Source: Leguminivora glycinivorella | Lineage: Eukaryota > Arthropoda > Insecta > Lepidoptera > Tortricidae | Direction of reading: 5' to 3' | Length of the DNA stretch: 64,000 nucleotides | Assembly: GCF_023078275.1 (NCBI RefSeq) | Contig: NC_062983.1 | Span: 5,697,001-5,761,000 of the forward strand | Part shown: positions 43,000 to 53,084 of the stretch, piece after piece | How positions within the stretch are numbered: the first letter of the stretch is position 1 | Layout: each line of letters begins with the position of its first letter | Notes under the pieces: generated by a model | Databases searched by the model: none | What the model was told of the DNA's origin: nothing | The model's input: the letters and a program-made list of their open reading frames with translations, nothing else | Translations under genes and position numbers: made by a program

Positions 43000-43400
43000 T
43001 TTTAGTTTTATTTCTCTGTCTATAATAATAAAAACACTAGTGTTAGAGGTATTTAGGGCTGTGAAAGACTATAGCATTGGTAAACCCCGAAAAAAAAAAA
43101 CGTAATTTTTCTATTTATTAAATCGAGAGTCGGGGACTAAGCGTTTTTAATCTGGCTTACTGAATTATTATTTCAATGACACTTTTGAGCTTTTGACGTG
43201 TATTTTTTTAAATGAATATTAGGTAGTACTCAGTCCAGTCGATTAGTAAATTAAAACAACAAATCAGATTTAAAATTATTTCTGTATTAGGTTGTGACAT
43301 AATATGTCAAATGGTTGCACTTTCTTATCACGTATACCAGAGTATTGGAATATTAATAATTAATAAATGCATATATTTTAACACATTTAACATTGAACTG
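43000..43400. other. Pickpocket 3' UTR and intergenic
   Basis: Holds the AATAATAAAAACAC stretch after the stop codon. No other exon seen. Confidence 0.45.
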
Positions 43401-44436
43401 TTACGTCTGTTACCTACATATTTACTGTGTTTCATACCTCTTCAAATACTTTTTATAGTGTATCTAGCCTGAGTGGAGTGGAGAACAATTGAAGCTCATA
43501 CTGTGTCCTGTCCCCGCTGCATAGCGCGCACAAGGGCGAACCCGCACCGCTACGACAGTGTGACGATGACGGCCCGGCCACGACATTGGTCTAAGCGCGA
43601 CGGCGGTGAGTGGCAGCCATACGTGCGAATGAAAAGTCCCATCGCTGTGTCTCGCTCCAATTTCGTGGCCGGGCCGTATTAGGACGACTCAGTAGTTAAT
43701 CTCAGGCGGTGGCGACGCGATCGGTATTTGGCTCTCTCGCGCTAGACGGCAGCGCCGCGCAGCGCGGCGCGTACGAACGCGACCGGCATCCTCCGGCTTT
43801 GCATGTACTCTCTGCACTTCGCTGCGTGCGAGCGCTACTCAAGGACAAATCGCGTGGCGCAACATTTGTTAAAAGAATTATTACTCTCCGATCCGGCTCC
43901 GATCATCCACTTACGCCATACATTCGAGCTATCCGGCCTTAAGGGCAGTACAGACCGTACAGACATAATCAGATCACGAGCCAGCGACGTCGTTTAACTT
44001 TATCGCGCTCACGCTATGTCGCCAAATGACTACGAACTTAAAAAAAAAAAAAAAAAATTAATCTGTTTATTTCTTCGAAACGTGCATGCATTTATAATAT
44101 ACTTAACTGCTAGTCTTACCGCGGTACTTAAAGTACGTCGACTTGACTTATTTTATGTACATTTTGACACTTTTCACATTAAAAAAACTACCTATATTTA
44201 CTGTGTTTCATACCTCTTCAAATACTTCTTAGTTAAATTCGAGCTATCCGGACATAAGGGAGGTACAGACATTATCAGAGCAGCCAGCGACCTCGTTCAG
44301 TTTTATCGCGCTCTCGCTCTGTCACCGGATGTATATGGAATTCTCTTCTGGGGTCTTGCCGAGGTACTTATAGGAGGTCGGCTTGACTTATTTTATGTAC
44401 ATTTTGACTTTTTTCACATTAAAAAACTACCTACGT
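43400..44436 (-). pseudogene. Decayed tandem copies of the last kelch exon
   Basis: On the minus strand, downstream of the functional last exon, two fuller copies (44237-44436 with the exon's stop region at 44437-44475, and 43923-44233) and a remnant (43400-43460) repeat the blocks CAGAGCGAGAGCGCGATAAA, CTTATGTCCGGATAGCTCGA and AAGTATTTGAAGAGGTATGA. They carry frame breaks and lost acceptors. They would be transcribed only as 3' UTR or downstream sequence. Confidence 0.7.
43570..43676. mobile_element. Palindromic MITE H
   Basis: CGGCCCGGCCACGACATTGG start and TTTCGTGGCCGGGCCG end; the right arm is shortened by an internal deletion. Confidence 0.65.
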
Positions 44437-44675
44437 TTACTGTATTTCATACCTCTTCAAATACTTCTTAGTATAATTCGAGCTATCCGGCCATAAGGGC
44501 GGTACAGACATAACCAAAGAGCATGAACCAGCGACGTCGTTCAGTTTTATCGCGCTCTCGCTCTGTCGCCATATCACTTTGGGCTTCTCATCATTGGTCT
44601 TGCCGACATATTCTTCTACGTTTAGGACGTCGGCTTGCGTACACATGGAACGGGTGAAGAATAGTAGACGGTCTC
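44437..44675 (-). CDS. Kelch gene last exon
   Basis: TTTCTTGCAG acceptor; phase 1. It encodes GDRLLFFTRSMCTQADVLNV to KYLKRYEIQ and TAA at 44439-44437. The join gives ATICNLGGDRLLFFTRS. It lies at the intact end of a tandem series of decayed copies. Confidence 0.8.
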
Positions 44676-47600
44676 CTGCAAGAAAATAGAAAACAGTAAG
44701 AAATAGCGCATTATGATAAAAGTGCGGAAAAGTGGAAGTTCGAAGAAAGTGGCAATAAATTAAAATACGACCGAAGGGAGTGTTTTTAATCGATACGAGT
44801 AGGTTTTCCAATACGATGGCCCTCTAAGTTTCGACCTGACAAGAAATGAAGCGCTTTGCGCACTAGTGCGGGCAAAAAGCACCTGCCTTGTCTGTTATTT
44901 TAATAAAATAATTATTAACGTTATAAAAGGCCTAGAAGTCGGGAACGTAAGCACCTGTGAAGTCCCCACCCCAAAATATGTCAAACGCCGAACAACGGGA
45001 GAGCATAATTTAACTTATTTAATTCCAAGCTTTGCTCTTCTGCAGTTCTGCAATCAGGCCCCGTAGCCGAACTGCCGAATGGCATTTCTACGACGCGAAA
45101 CGAAAACGAAACGCCGCGAAAGGTAGTCTGGCTCTGTCGCGCCAATATGCACGAGGGATAGAGATAGATATCTACGAGCGTTTCGTGAGCTTCTGTGCCA
45201 TTTAGCAACGTAACCCAAGGTCGAACTTCTCGACTTTTCAATGTCTGTCCAAGTCGCCCTTGGCCCTGAAATGAAGCTCAAATCCGACTGTTATCAGTTC
45301 TTGATCTTTGGCTTATTTTGTTTTATCACAGCCATTTGTTCTTATCTTAGTGAGCTCCTCAATGAACACGCCGCGCAGGAAAGCTTTAGCCTCGCGTACG
45401 TTTGGTACGTTTGACTTATGAAAAACAGGGGCTTATTTTATTTGATTATTGAGTGTGTCTATTAAGATTTCATAGACTAAGTATGCTATAACTGATACGT
45501 TTTCAACATTGTATAGTCCATGTCACTTCCGACAGAAATGAATTTATTTCTAAACGCTGAAGACAACTGAAATAATTTAATAGAACGTGATAAGGTAAGG
45601 TGGGGAAAGATTGAAGGGCTTATTTTGAGGGATAAGATGAAATATAAATTTAAAAGTGGAAAATGTCTGCCTTGTGTGAGACTTGAACTCACGGCCTCTG
45701 GATCAATATTCCAGCGCTCTGCCAACTGAGCCACCAAGACTTCAACCAAGCCAGCTTTTCCACTACTAAGGTCAATGGGACCCGTAGCGACATCTACCGT
45801 AAGAGTGTTAAACTTCTTAAACGGCAACCGGAGTTCCAAGTCATATTGGAAATTCACCAGTGTCATAGTGCCAGTCATAGTGGCATCGATTGCAGACGTT
45901 TCTGCTAGTCAGAAGTTAATATTTATTTAAGATGAAATATGTTCCGTATAATGAAGCACCACGGGCGGCTTTCCATCTTACTCCGTAAGAAAATCCTTTC
46001 AATCTTCCCCCACCTTACCTGACCTCAGCAAAATGGATAAGGAGACTCGATCTGTCGCCGTTTCGAAATGTAACACCATGATCAAAATTCTCCTTTACAT
46101 TTCTGCTGTACCTAGGCCAAGCAGCTCTAACGGATATGTGTGCCGATCTGCGAACGATTGTCACCCTGTGTGTGGGTAGGCAGTTCTTACCTAAGTTACA
46201 TATAGTAGCGGGGGGATGGGTAAACTGTGTGAGCGTGTCAAGTCGCTTGTCCACTCCCGGCCTGAAGCGGTAAAGATGGCTGAAATAGCTCTGCGTGCAG
46301 TAAATGTAGCCTTTGGGCGCTCTCTACTTGCCTTTCGGGTTCAAAACTTGACAAAACAATTGCGTCATTGTGATTCGGTCTGTCAAACACATGATGACAT
46401 AATGGCGGCACAGATGGTGAATTTAAAGCTCTCTCTATTCACTCCGACTATCTCAACTCTCCCCAGTTAACATTATCTCTTACCTAAGTTACATATAGTA
46501 GCGGGGGGATTGGTAAACTGTGTGAGGGAGTCAAGTCGCTTGTCCACTCCCGGCCTGAAGCGGTAAAGATGGCTGAAATAGCTCTGCGTGCAGTAAATGT
46601 AGCCTTTGAGCGCTCTCTACTTGCCTTTCGGGTTCAAAACTTGACAAAACAATTGCGTCATTGTGATTCGGTCTGTCAAACACATGATGACGTTTGATAA
46701 TGGCGGCACAGATGGTGAATTTAAAGCTCTCTCTATTCACTCCGACTATCTCAACTCTCCCCAGTTAACATTATCTCTTACCTAAGTTACATATAGTAGC
46801 GGGGGGATTGGTAAACTGTGTGAGGGAGTCAAGTCGCTTGTCCACTCCCGGCCTGAAGCGGTAAAGATGGCTGAAATAACTCTGCGTGCAGTAAATGTAG
46901 CCTTTGGGCGCTCTCTACTTGCCTTTCGGGTTCAAAACTTGACAAAACAATTGCGTCATTGTGATTCGGTCTGTCAAACACATGATGACATAATGGCGGC
47001 ACAGATGGTGAATTTAAAGCAGTCTCTATTCACTCCGACTATCTCAACTCTCCCCAGTTAACATTATCTCTTACCTAAGTTACATATAGTAGCGGGGGAA
47101 TTGGTAAACTGTGTGAGCGTGTCAAGTCGCTTGTCCACTCCCGGCCTGAAGCGGTAAAGATGGCTGAAATAGCTCTGCGTGCAGTAAATGTAGCCTTTGG
47201 GCGCTCTCTACTTGCCTTTCGAGTTCAAAACTTGACAAAACAATTGCGTCATTGTGATTCGGTCTGTCAAACACATGATGACATAATGGCGGCACAGATG
47301 GTGAATTTAAAGCTCTCTCTATTCACTCCGACTATCTCAACTCTCCCCAGTTAACATTATCTCTTACCTAAGTTACATATAGTAGCGGGGGGATTGGTAA
47401 ACTGTGTGAGGGAGTCAAGTCGCTTGTCCACTCCCGGCCTGAAGCGGTAAAGATGGCTGAAATAGCTCTGCGTGCAGTAAATGTAGCCTTTGGGCGCTCT
47501 CTACTTGCCTTTCGGGTTCCAAACTTGACAAAACAATTGCGTCATTGTGATTCGGTCTGTCAAACACATGATGACGTTTGATAATGGCGGCACAGATGGT

Positions 47601-50600
47601 GAATTTAAAGCTCTCTCTATTCACTAGGCTTGTGTCGTTCACGAACTATGAACTGTTAGGAATAAAATCCCGTCAATGACCGAAATGAACTGAATCTTTC
47701 CGTGCTCTGTGAATCGGTCTTTGCTCATTTAGTTCAGTATACGATCGGCGAGCGCGAGCGGTTTAGATCAAGAAAGAGTGTGTGACGGCGCCGACCGGGA
47801 GCGAGGTATTTAGCAAACCGACACAAAAACGTCAAGTTTTCATATTAAGCTTCGGTTACTTACAACCTTTCGGCCCGGAATTGTTATTGTCTGTGGAATA
47901 TTCGTATCATTTTGACACTAGTCGGTCCCATTCGTTCTGATCTTTCCGACCGTAGTGGTCGCTGGTCTGACTGAACTAAATGAGCAAAGACCTAAAAGAG
48001 CGAACTAAGTTCGTGAGAGCGATTGAACGAGATCGGAGCGCTCCGATCTACGAACGAAACGGCACAAGCCTACTATTCACTCCGACTATCTCAACTCTCC
48101 CCAGTTAACATTATCTCTTACCTAAGTTACATATAGTAGCGGGGGGATTGGTAAACTGTGTGAGGGAGTCAAGTCGCTTGTCCACTCCCGGCCTGAAGCG
48201 ATAACGGCCCAGCCACGACATTGGTCTAAGCGCGACAGCGGTGAGCGGCGGCCATACATTGGAGCGAGACACAGCGATGGGACTTCTCATTCGCACGTAT
48301 GGCTGCCGCTCACCGCTGTCGCGCTTAGACCAATGTCGTGGCTGGACCGTAAAGATGGCTGAAATAACTCTGCGTGCAGTAAATGTAGCCTTTGAGCGCT
48401 CTCTACTTGCCTTTCGGGTTCAAAACTTGACAAAACAATTGCGTCATTGTGATTCGGTCTGTCAAACACATGACATAATGGCGGCACAGATGGTGAATTT
48501 AAAGCTCTCTCTATTCACTCCGACTATCGCAACTCTCCCCAGTTAACATTATCTCTTACCTAAGTTACATATAGTAGCGGGTGGGTTGGTAAACTGTGTG
48601 AGGGAGTCAAGTCGCTTGTCCACTCCCGGCCTGAAGCGGTAAAGATGGCTGAAATAGCTCTGCGTGCAGTAAATGTAGCCTTTGAACGACGTCATGCAGT
48701 TCGCACGGATTTGAGTGCTGGCTATGGTGATCCAGCGATCTGAAAATTAAAGGAATGAATAAATATAAATTTATTTTCCCCTCACTAGCTCGGAAACACG
48801 TGTTTTGTCCTTTAATACCAGCGGGTAAAAAAGCATTTTATCCACTAGTGGATAAAGTAATTTGACCCTGACTAGAGGCAAATTTTTTGCTTTAAAATTG
48901 ATTGTCTGAAAGCTGAATTAGTCGGGAGTGTTCTTAGCCTTGTTTCATGAAAATCGGTCCACTATGTCGAGTTCGGAAGTTTTTCAAAATTGTGGTTAGG
49001 TAAATATTGAAAAAAAAACATCGATTAAGTAATTGAAATTTCCCGCCAGTGGCCCCCGGTACCTTACACCTTATAAAACAAGGTCCTCGGACGCGTCTGT
49101 CTCTGTGTTTGTATGTTCCTAAACACAAACACGACTGAACGGATTTATGATTCTTAAGAAAGGTTTAGGTGTATCATTTGTATAAAATTGTGTGAACTTG
49201 CTTACCTAGCTTAACTTTAAACAGTACTGATAATTTACGCTAGTTGACGCGTGATTGTCGCTAGATGTCACTTAACTATGGCTATACAAATAACTCGCAT
49301 TTACTGATGTATGGAGTCACAACCCTTCCCTTAGGTACTTATTTCTCAATGCCTACAGCCAGTATTTTTAAAGCCCTAGGAAATCATTACTAGAACTGTA
49401 CCTGTTTCACCCAAGTCCTCATATTTGTATATAGTGTTGTGTCCCGCGGCGTATACCGCGCCTTCGTGGACGCACACAGCCGGATTCTGTATGGCATCCG
49501 GCAGATTTGCTATCTTCCTGTATGAACGCTGTTTCAAGTCATATACCACTGCCGCGTCCAAGGTTACCCTGAAATTGAAAGGGTTAGATTATTGATGCGT
49601 GGGATATATTCAAAATTATATTTTAAGCGGGTTACTCACGTATTAAGTCGCTACTCTTGAGAAAGGTTCTCGAAATTGGACCGAAACATGTCGAACGCTA
49701 TATCGACTTAATACGTGAGTAACCCGCTTAAAATATTTTTAAATATGTATGAGTCTCACGGGAGTGGACCGATTTTCATGAAACGTGGCTAAGAACACTC
49801 CAGACTAATTCAGCTTTCAAGCAAAAAAACGAAATCTAAATCGGTTCATCCGTTCGGGAGCTACGATGCCATAGACAGACAGACAGACACGTCAAGATTA
49901 TAACACCCCGTCGTTTTTGCGTCGGGGGTTAAAAAAAGATCCGTCGCAGCCGTAGAACTATTTGTATGGTAAGTTTACGCACTAGGTCCGAAGAATGACG
50001 GATAGAAATCGGACGACGGAGATTGAATTTAGTGCGTAAAGTTAGCTAGCAAATATTTCTACGGTTATGACGGATTTTATTTTCACGGATTCGGATCGGA
50101 ACGGCCCGGCCACGACATTGGTCTAAGCGCGACAGCGGTGAGCGGCGGCCATACATTGGAGCGAGACACAGCGATGGGACTTTTCGACAAATTTCCAATT
50201 TTAGACCAATTTCATTTAATTTATTTATTTCTCACATATAAACTAACAGTGATTCACCAAAACGGGTACACGGTATACAATAAGAGACTAAGAGCTAAAC
50301 AATTATAAATAACATGCAAGAGATATACAATTATAGGTACATTTAAAAAATTATCAAAATAAAAAATGTCAATAAAATTGACAAAAATCATTAAGTATTA
50401 AATAATATCAGATAAGTACCAAATTTATACAAGTCAGCTCAAAAATAACAATACAAGTACAACTACGCAGAATCAAGTACCGGCATGACAGCTTTTAAAA
50501 AAACACCTAACTAATGGCGTGGCCGGGCCTAAAATTGGTTCGGGGTGAAGCAAACGTACGTGCACGCACGAGCAAGGACGTTTTGCTCGCGAGTCATTGC

Positions 50601-53052
50601 TTGTGAGCACGGTCAGTGGAGATCGGCTGTACTATAAACTTCTTCTTCGTCGAAACCTCATGACTGAGGGTCGTGACCACCATAAGTCGCTGTACGTTGC
50701 AGTGCTCTCCACTCAGGCCGATCTTTTGCCTTCCTAAAGGATCCCTGGAGCCCAACGCGCGTGACCTTCTTTATACTATAAACTACTAACCACAAAATGA
50801 AAATTTTGAAAAAAAAACCCGGACATAGTGGACCGATTTTCATGAAACATGGCTGACCACTACTAATTCAGCTTTCAAACAAAAATAAACTAAATCAAAA
50901 TCGGTTCATCCATTCGGGAGCTACGATGCCACAGACACACACACAGACAGACAGACAGACAGAAAACTAGAAACTGTATAACTGTAATCTTTGTTTTCAA
51001 TAAATTAAACAGTAACTAAACGGTAAACAAATAAACAGACAGACAAATAAACAGTCAGACAAACAGACAGACAGGTCAAACTTATAACACCTCGTCGTTT
51101 TTGCGTCAGGGGTAAAATTAAAACAGTGTCAGTATTGTCAGACAGACAGGATAACAAAACAAATAAGATGTGAACAGAAATAAAATGTATAGAAAAAAGG
51201 ACAAAGTAATTTCTAGTAGAATAGTTTTAGTCAGGTCACCCACATACCACCAAGAGGCGCACAGATAAGGAGGCCCCAGCTGGCCGGCTGAGCCTGGGTC
51301 AGGCCCCAACTGGCCGGACAAGCCTGGGCCAGCCCCAACTGGCCGGACGAGCCTGGGCCAGGGCCCAGCAGATTGTTAACAATGGAAATCACTGTTGGGC
51401 GTTCCATGTCCCTGATGAGGGCTAATACGACATCATCAAAATAGATTAATGTCCAAGTCACTTAATCTCAAAAATAACAAGGACAGTCGGTAAAGCACAA
51501 CTTTTGCTCTTGCCTGCAAGTCTATACTTGCAGCCGTGCTTGACGCATGGACTCGCACCTAATTATGCTAAACCTTTTTTTTTTTTTAAATTTGTAGACG
51601 TTTGACCACGATCATACCTGATGGTAAGTGATGATGCGGTCTACGGTGGATCACGCTTACCTATGAGATACCTATTTACTCTTGCTTTAAAGAGACCTGG
51701 ATTGTACTCATGTGGGAACACAGACTCAGGCAGGGCATTCCACTCCTTGGCGGTTCGCCACTGCCTGCCGGTACCTGACAGTAAATAACATCAAACTTTA
51801 AATTATTTACAACAAACTGACCTAAACCCACCTACTCCTCCAATAAGATAGAGTGAATCATCCACAATAACCACTCCAGCGTGTCTTCGGCAAGGCAACT
51901 CCACCCCATGCCGAGTCCACTCTTTCTTCAGCACATCGTAAACTTTCAGATCCTTCATGAACAACCCTGTGCCTCGCCCATGTTCTCCGCACACAACCAC
52001 GATCTTAGTCGGTCCCCATCCCACCACACTCCAACCCCAGAGATTCTTCTCCGCAACTTCCAGCCAGTTCTCAAAACCAACATTTTCCTTAAATGTAAAC
52101 ATATGGTGCGGTACCATCTCTAATTTAGAGTCCTTCATTGACCACACTGGTACCGCTGGTGTATAAGTTAAGGATCTAGATCTGCTTTCTTTAACCATGT
52201 TCAACGTCTCATTATAAACTCTTTCCGTATATGTATGTGTCAACATCTTCTCTTGAGACTGCATGGAGACTACAGACAATTCCATATTGAGAATAGCTAA
52301 ATTGTGAAGGCAATCAACAACTTTAGCAGCTAAACTATTTTGGTATGATAACATACAAGTTTTGATTTCTGATATATCAGACAGGTTGAGTTTTTTAATA
52401 TCTAAACAACCAAGAACAATGAGTAAAGCATCACCGCCAGTTTCATTTCGTAAAAGCCACATATGGCCGAAGTTAAAGACTTCCAGCTCACTTGAAGTGC
52501 CTAAATATGGGTGTGAGAGATACCAGCAAAGTTTAGTTAAGTTCGGAATGTACTCTGGTTTCATAGACTTGAATGATAGTAAGCCACAGGTCACAGATAA
52601 CTGTTCTACCTGAGTAAATGCAGAACTATGAGCAATATCCATAGTTTCCATGCATGTTGCAGGTGATATTTGCAGTTCGAGGGTATACTCTATTTGCTTG
52701 ATTAACTCGGTGATTTGTAAAAAGTTTGCAGCCCTTACTAACTCCCCAATAGTGGATAAAGAATATTCTGTGAGATCAATTAACCCTATGTTCATGTATT
52801 GCAATATAATTTTCATAGATTCAGCGTCAATCATCTGCAAATAAATAAGACATAAATAAATATATTCGTAATGTAAGCTTTTTTGGCAATCTAATATCCT
52901 TTGGCAAAACTTACGTCTATAGATATTTCGTTTTTGTCATTTTCCACATAGTTGCCGCTGAACATAGCACGAAAATAATCGCTGTGCTCACACAAAACTT
53001 CTTTTTTTGCTTTAAACACCTGACCGTACCTCCGTGAAGTTGACCGCCCCAT
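44437..53052 (-). CDS. BTB-BACK-kelch protein (5 coding exons, 578 residues)
   Basis: Coding exons in transcription order: 53052-52915, 52834-51822, 49568-49402, 48739-48560, 44675-44437. Splice sites are GT-AG, phases agree, and the total is 1737 bp. Residues 1-100 are a BTB domain without its usual first strand (VFKAKKEVLCEHSDYFRAMF at 12-31), 105-225 a BACK domain, then kelch blades (YLIGGVGGFR at 375-384; AAVVYDLKQRSYRKIANLP; DRWITIASTQIRANC and GYIYCTQSYFSHLYRFRPGV). BTB-kelch proteins usually serve as substrate adaptors of Cullin-3 ubiquitin ligases; this role is inferred. With fewer blades than the usual six it is short or diverged. The gene converges on the pickpocket gene. Exon 4 and the last exon have tandem partial copies. 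Confidence 0.85.
44710..44890 (-). repeat. Dispersed repeat B, diverged copy
   Basis: Shares GGAAGTTCGAA, GGCAATAAATTAAAA, GAAGGGAGTGTTTTTAAT and CGCACTAGTGCG blocks with 852-1071 and 12642-12871. Confidence 0.5.
45060..45225 (+). repeat. Dispersed repeat E, fullest copy
   Basis: CCGTAGCCGAACTGCCGAAT start to CCATTTAGCAACGTAACCC end, in kelch intron 4. Same family as 30428-30565. Confidence 0.6.
45596..45745 (-). mobile_element. tRNA-derived SINE or tRNA pseudogene
   Basis: The minus strand of 45740-45669 folds as a 72-nt cloverleaf: acceptor GTCTTGG/ACAAGGC (six of seven pairs counting a G-T), D arm GCTC/GAGC, anticodon stem CTGGA/TCCAG with loop ATATTGA, T arm GTGAG/CTCAC with loop TTCAAGT. 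The anticodon would be ATT, not used by normal insect Asn tRNA, and the sequence continues into a SINE-like body, so a functional tRNA is unlikely. Confidence 0.6.
45750..46186. other. Kelch intron 4, no exon seen
   Basis: An open minus-strand stretch at 46015-46180 has splice-like edges but gives a stop in the phase required by the neighbouring exons. Confidence 0.4.
47625..48072. mobile_element. hAT-type MITE with 8-bp duplication
   Basis: A 448-bp insertion starting TAGGCTTGTGTCGTTC and ending CGGCACAAGCCTA, flanked by exact 8-bp repeats CTATTCAC (47617-47624 and 48073-48080). The neighbouring array units give the empty site CTCTCTATTCACTCCGAC. No ORF. Confidence 0.85.
48205..48349. mobile_element. 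Palindromic MITE H with TAA duplication
   Basis: 145 bp starting CGGCCCAGCCACGACATTGG and ending CCAATGTCGTGGCTGGACCG, TAA on both sides. It sits in the exon part of an array unit; other units (GAAGCGGTAAAGATGG) show the empty site. Confidence 0.8.
48560..48739 (-). CDS. Kelch gene exon 4, intact copy
   Basis: AATTTTCAG acceptor, GTAAGA donor, 180 bp, phase 1 at both ends. It gives DRWITIASTQIRANCMTSFK, GYIYCTQSYFSHLYRFRPGV and TNPPATICNLG, joining exon 3 and the last exon without a frame change. It is the only one of seven related copies that carries the exon's 5' part. Confidence 0.9.
48905..48990 (+). mobile_element. TCTG-family fragment
   Basis: Only the GTCTGAAAGCTGAATTAGTC to GAAAATCGGTCCACTATGTC part remains. 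Confidence 0.6.
49402..49568 (-). CDS. Kelch gene exon 3
   Basis: TTTCAG acceptor and GTACAG donor. It encodes VTLDAAVVYDLKQRSYRKIA, NLPDAIQNPAVCVHEGAVYA and YKYEDLGET: one kelch blade with the Y-D...R...LP and A...Y.A pattern. Confidence 0.9.
49618..49735. mobile_element. Inverted-repeat element with 33-bp perfect ends
   Basis: AAGCGGGTTACTCACGTATT at the left is mirrored exactly at 49703-49735; the 52-bp centre contains a second small inverted motif (GTTCTCGAAATTGGACC). In kelch intron 2. Confidence 0.75.
49763..49935 (-). mobile_element. TCTG-rich dispersed repeat, minus copy
   Basis: GACCGATTTTCATGAAACGT to GCGTCGGGGGTTAAAA; lacks the outer start. Confidence 0.7.
50102..50529. mobile_element. 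MITE H carrying a LINE-tail-like insertion
   Basis: Left end CGGCCCGGCCACGACATTGG and right end GGCGTGGCCGGGCC belong to MITE H; the interior from about 50190 to 50515 is unrelated AT-rich DNA with an ATTTATTTATTT-type start that resembles a LINE 3' tail. Confidence 0.5.
50790..51120 (-). mobile_element. TCTG-rich dispersed repeat, minus, with internal insertion
   Basis: AAAATTTTGAAAAAAAAACC to GTTTTTGCGTCAGGGG. About 80 bp (50972-51040) separate two GACA tracts, unlike other copies. Confidence 0.65.
51268..51370 (-). repeat. GC-rich minisatellite, about three units of 30-33 bp
   Basis: CCCCAACTGGCCGG followed by AAGCCTGGGCCAG repeats with small changes. The minus-strand open frame through it (SWGLTQAQPASWGL) is low-complexity. 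In kelch intron 2. Confidence 0.75.
51575..51780 (-). mobile_element. LINE ORF2 C-terminal fragment with poly(A) end
   Basis: The minus strand encodes RTAKEWNALPESVFPHEYNP, GLFKARVNRYLIGKRDPPWT and a tail, then an A-run (plus-strand T-run at 51577-51590). It ends about 40 bp from the kelch exon 2 donor. Confidence 0.75.
51822..52834 (-). CDS. Kelch gene exon 2 (BTB end, BACK, first kelch blade)
   Basis: TTTGCAG acceptor, GTCAGT donor (less usual). The 337 complete codons hold the BTB end (AANFLQITELIKQIEYTL), the BACK domain (CMETMDIAHSS onward) and YLIGGVGGFR. Confidence 0.9.
52915..53052 (-). CDS. Kelch gene exon 1 (BTB start)
   Basis: ATG at 53052-53050, 46 codons, GTAAGT donor. Family BTB domains begin with a strand like SDVxLxV before FKAKKEVL; it is absent. 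Either this ATG is the true start, or VFKAKK begins an exon whose acceptor is GGTCAG and an earlier exon lies beyond the satellite. The acceptor lacks a pyrimidine tract, so I prefer the ATG. Confidence 0.7.
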
Positions 53053-53084
53053 ATCGAGTGCCCGCAAATTACATATCTATATCG

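Larger units (their letters stand above)
46187..48559 (-). repeat. Six tandem partial copies of kelch exon 4 plus donor
   Basis: Donor-side marks (rc of TTACCTAAGTTACATATAGT) are at 46187, 46480, 46779, 47071, 47364 and 48119, with the intact exon's at 48556. Basic spacing is 292-299 bp. Each unit has the last 125 bp or so of exon 4, its GTAAGA donor and about 168 bp of intron. The exon's 5' 55 bp and acceptor are replaced by intron-derived sequence that puts an in-frame TAG before KGYIYCTQSYF. The larger last spacings come from a hAT MITE and a MITE H insertion. Plus-strand 64-codon frames (MAEIALRAVN...) are antisense shadows. Confidence 0.85.

Noticed and set aside
45669..45740. Functional tRNA gene
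   Set aside because: Anticodon ATT and the SINE-like continuation argue against function; kept as a SINE or pseudogene.
46015..46254. Extra kelch exon encoding VTIVRRSAHISVRAAW
   Set aside because: It has a plausible acceptor but the required phase 1 gives an immediate stop, and exon 4 joins the last exon cleanly without it.
46216..48546. Plus-strand 64-101 codon family (MAEIALRAVNVAFGRSL...)
   Set aside because: It is the antisense of the amplified kelch exon 4 fragment; the minus-strand frame matches a kelch blade and the splice phases.
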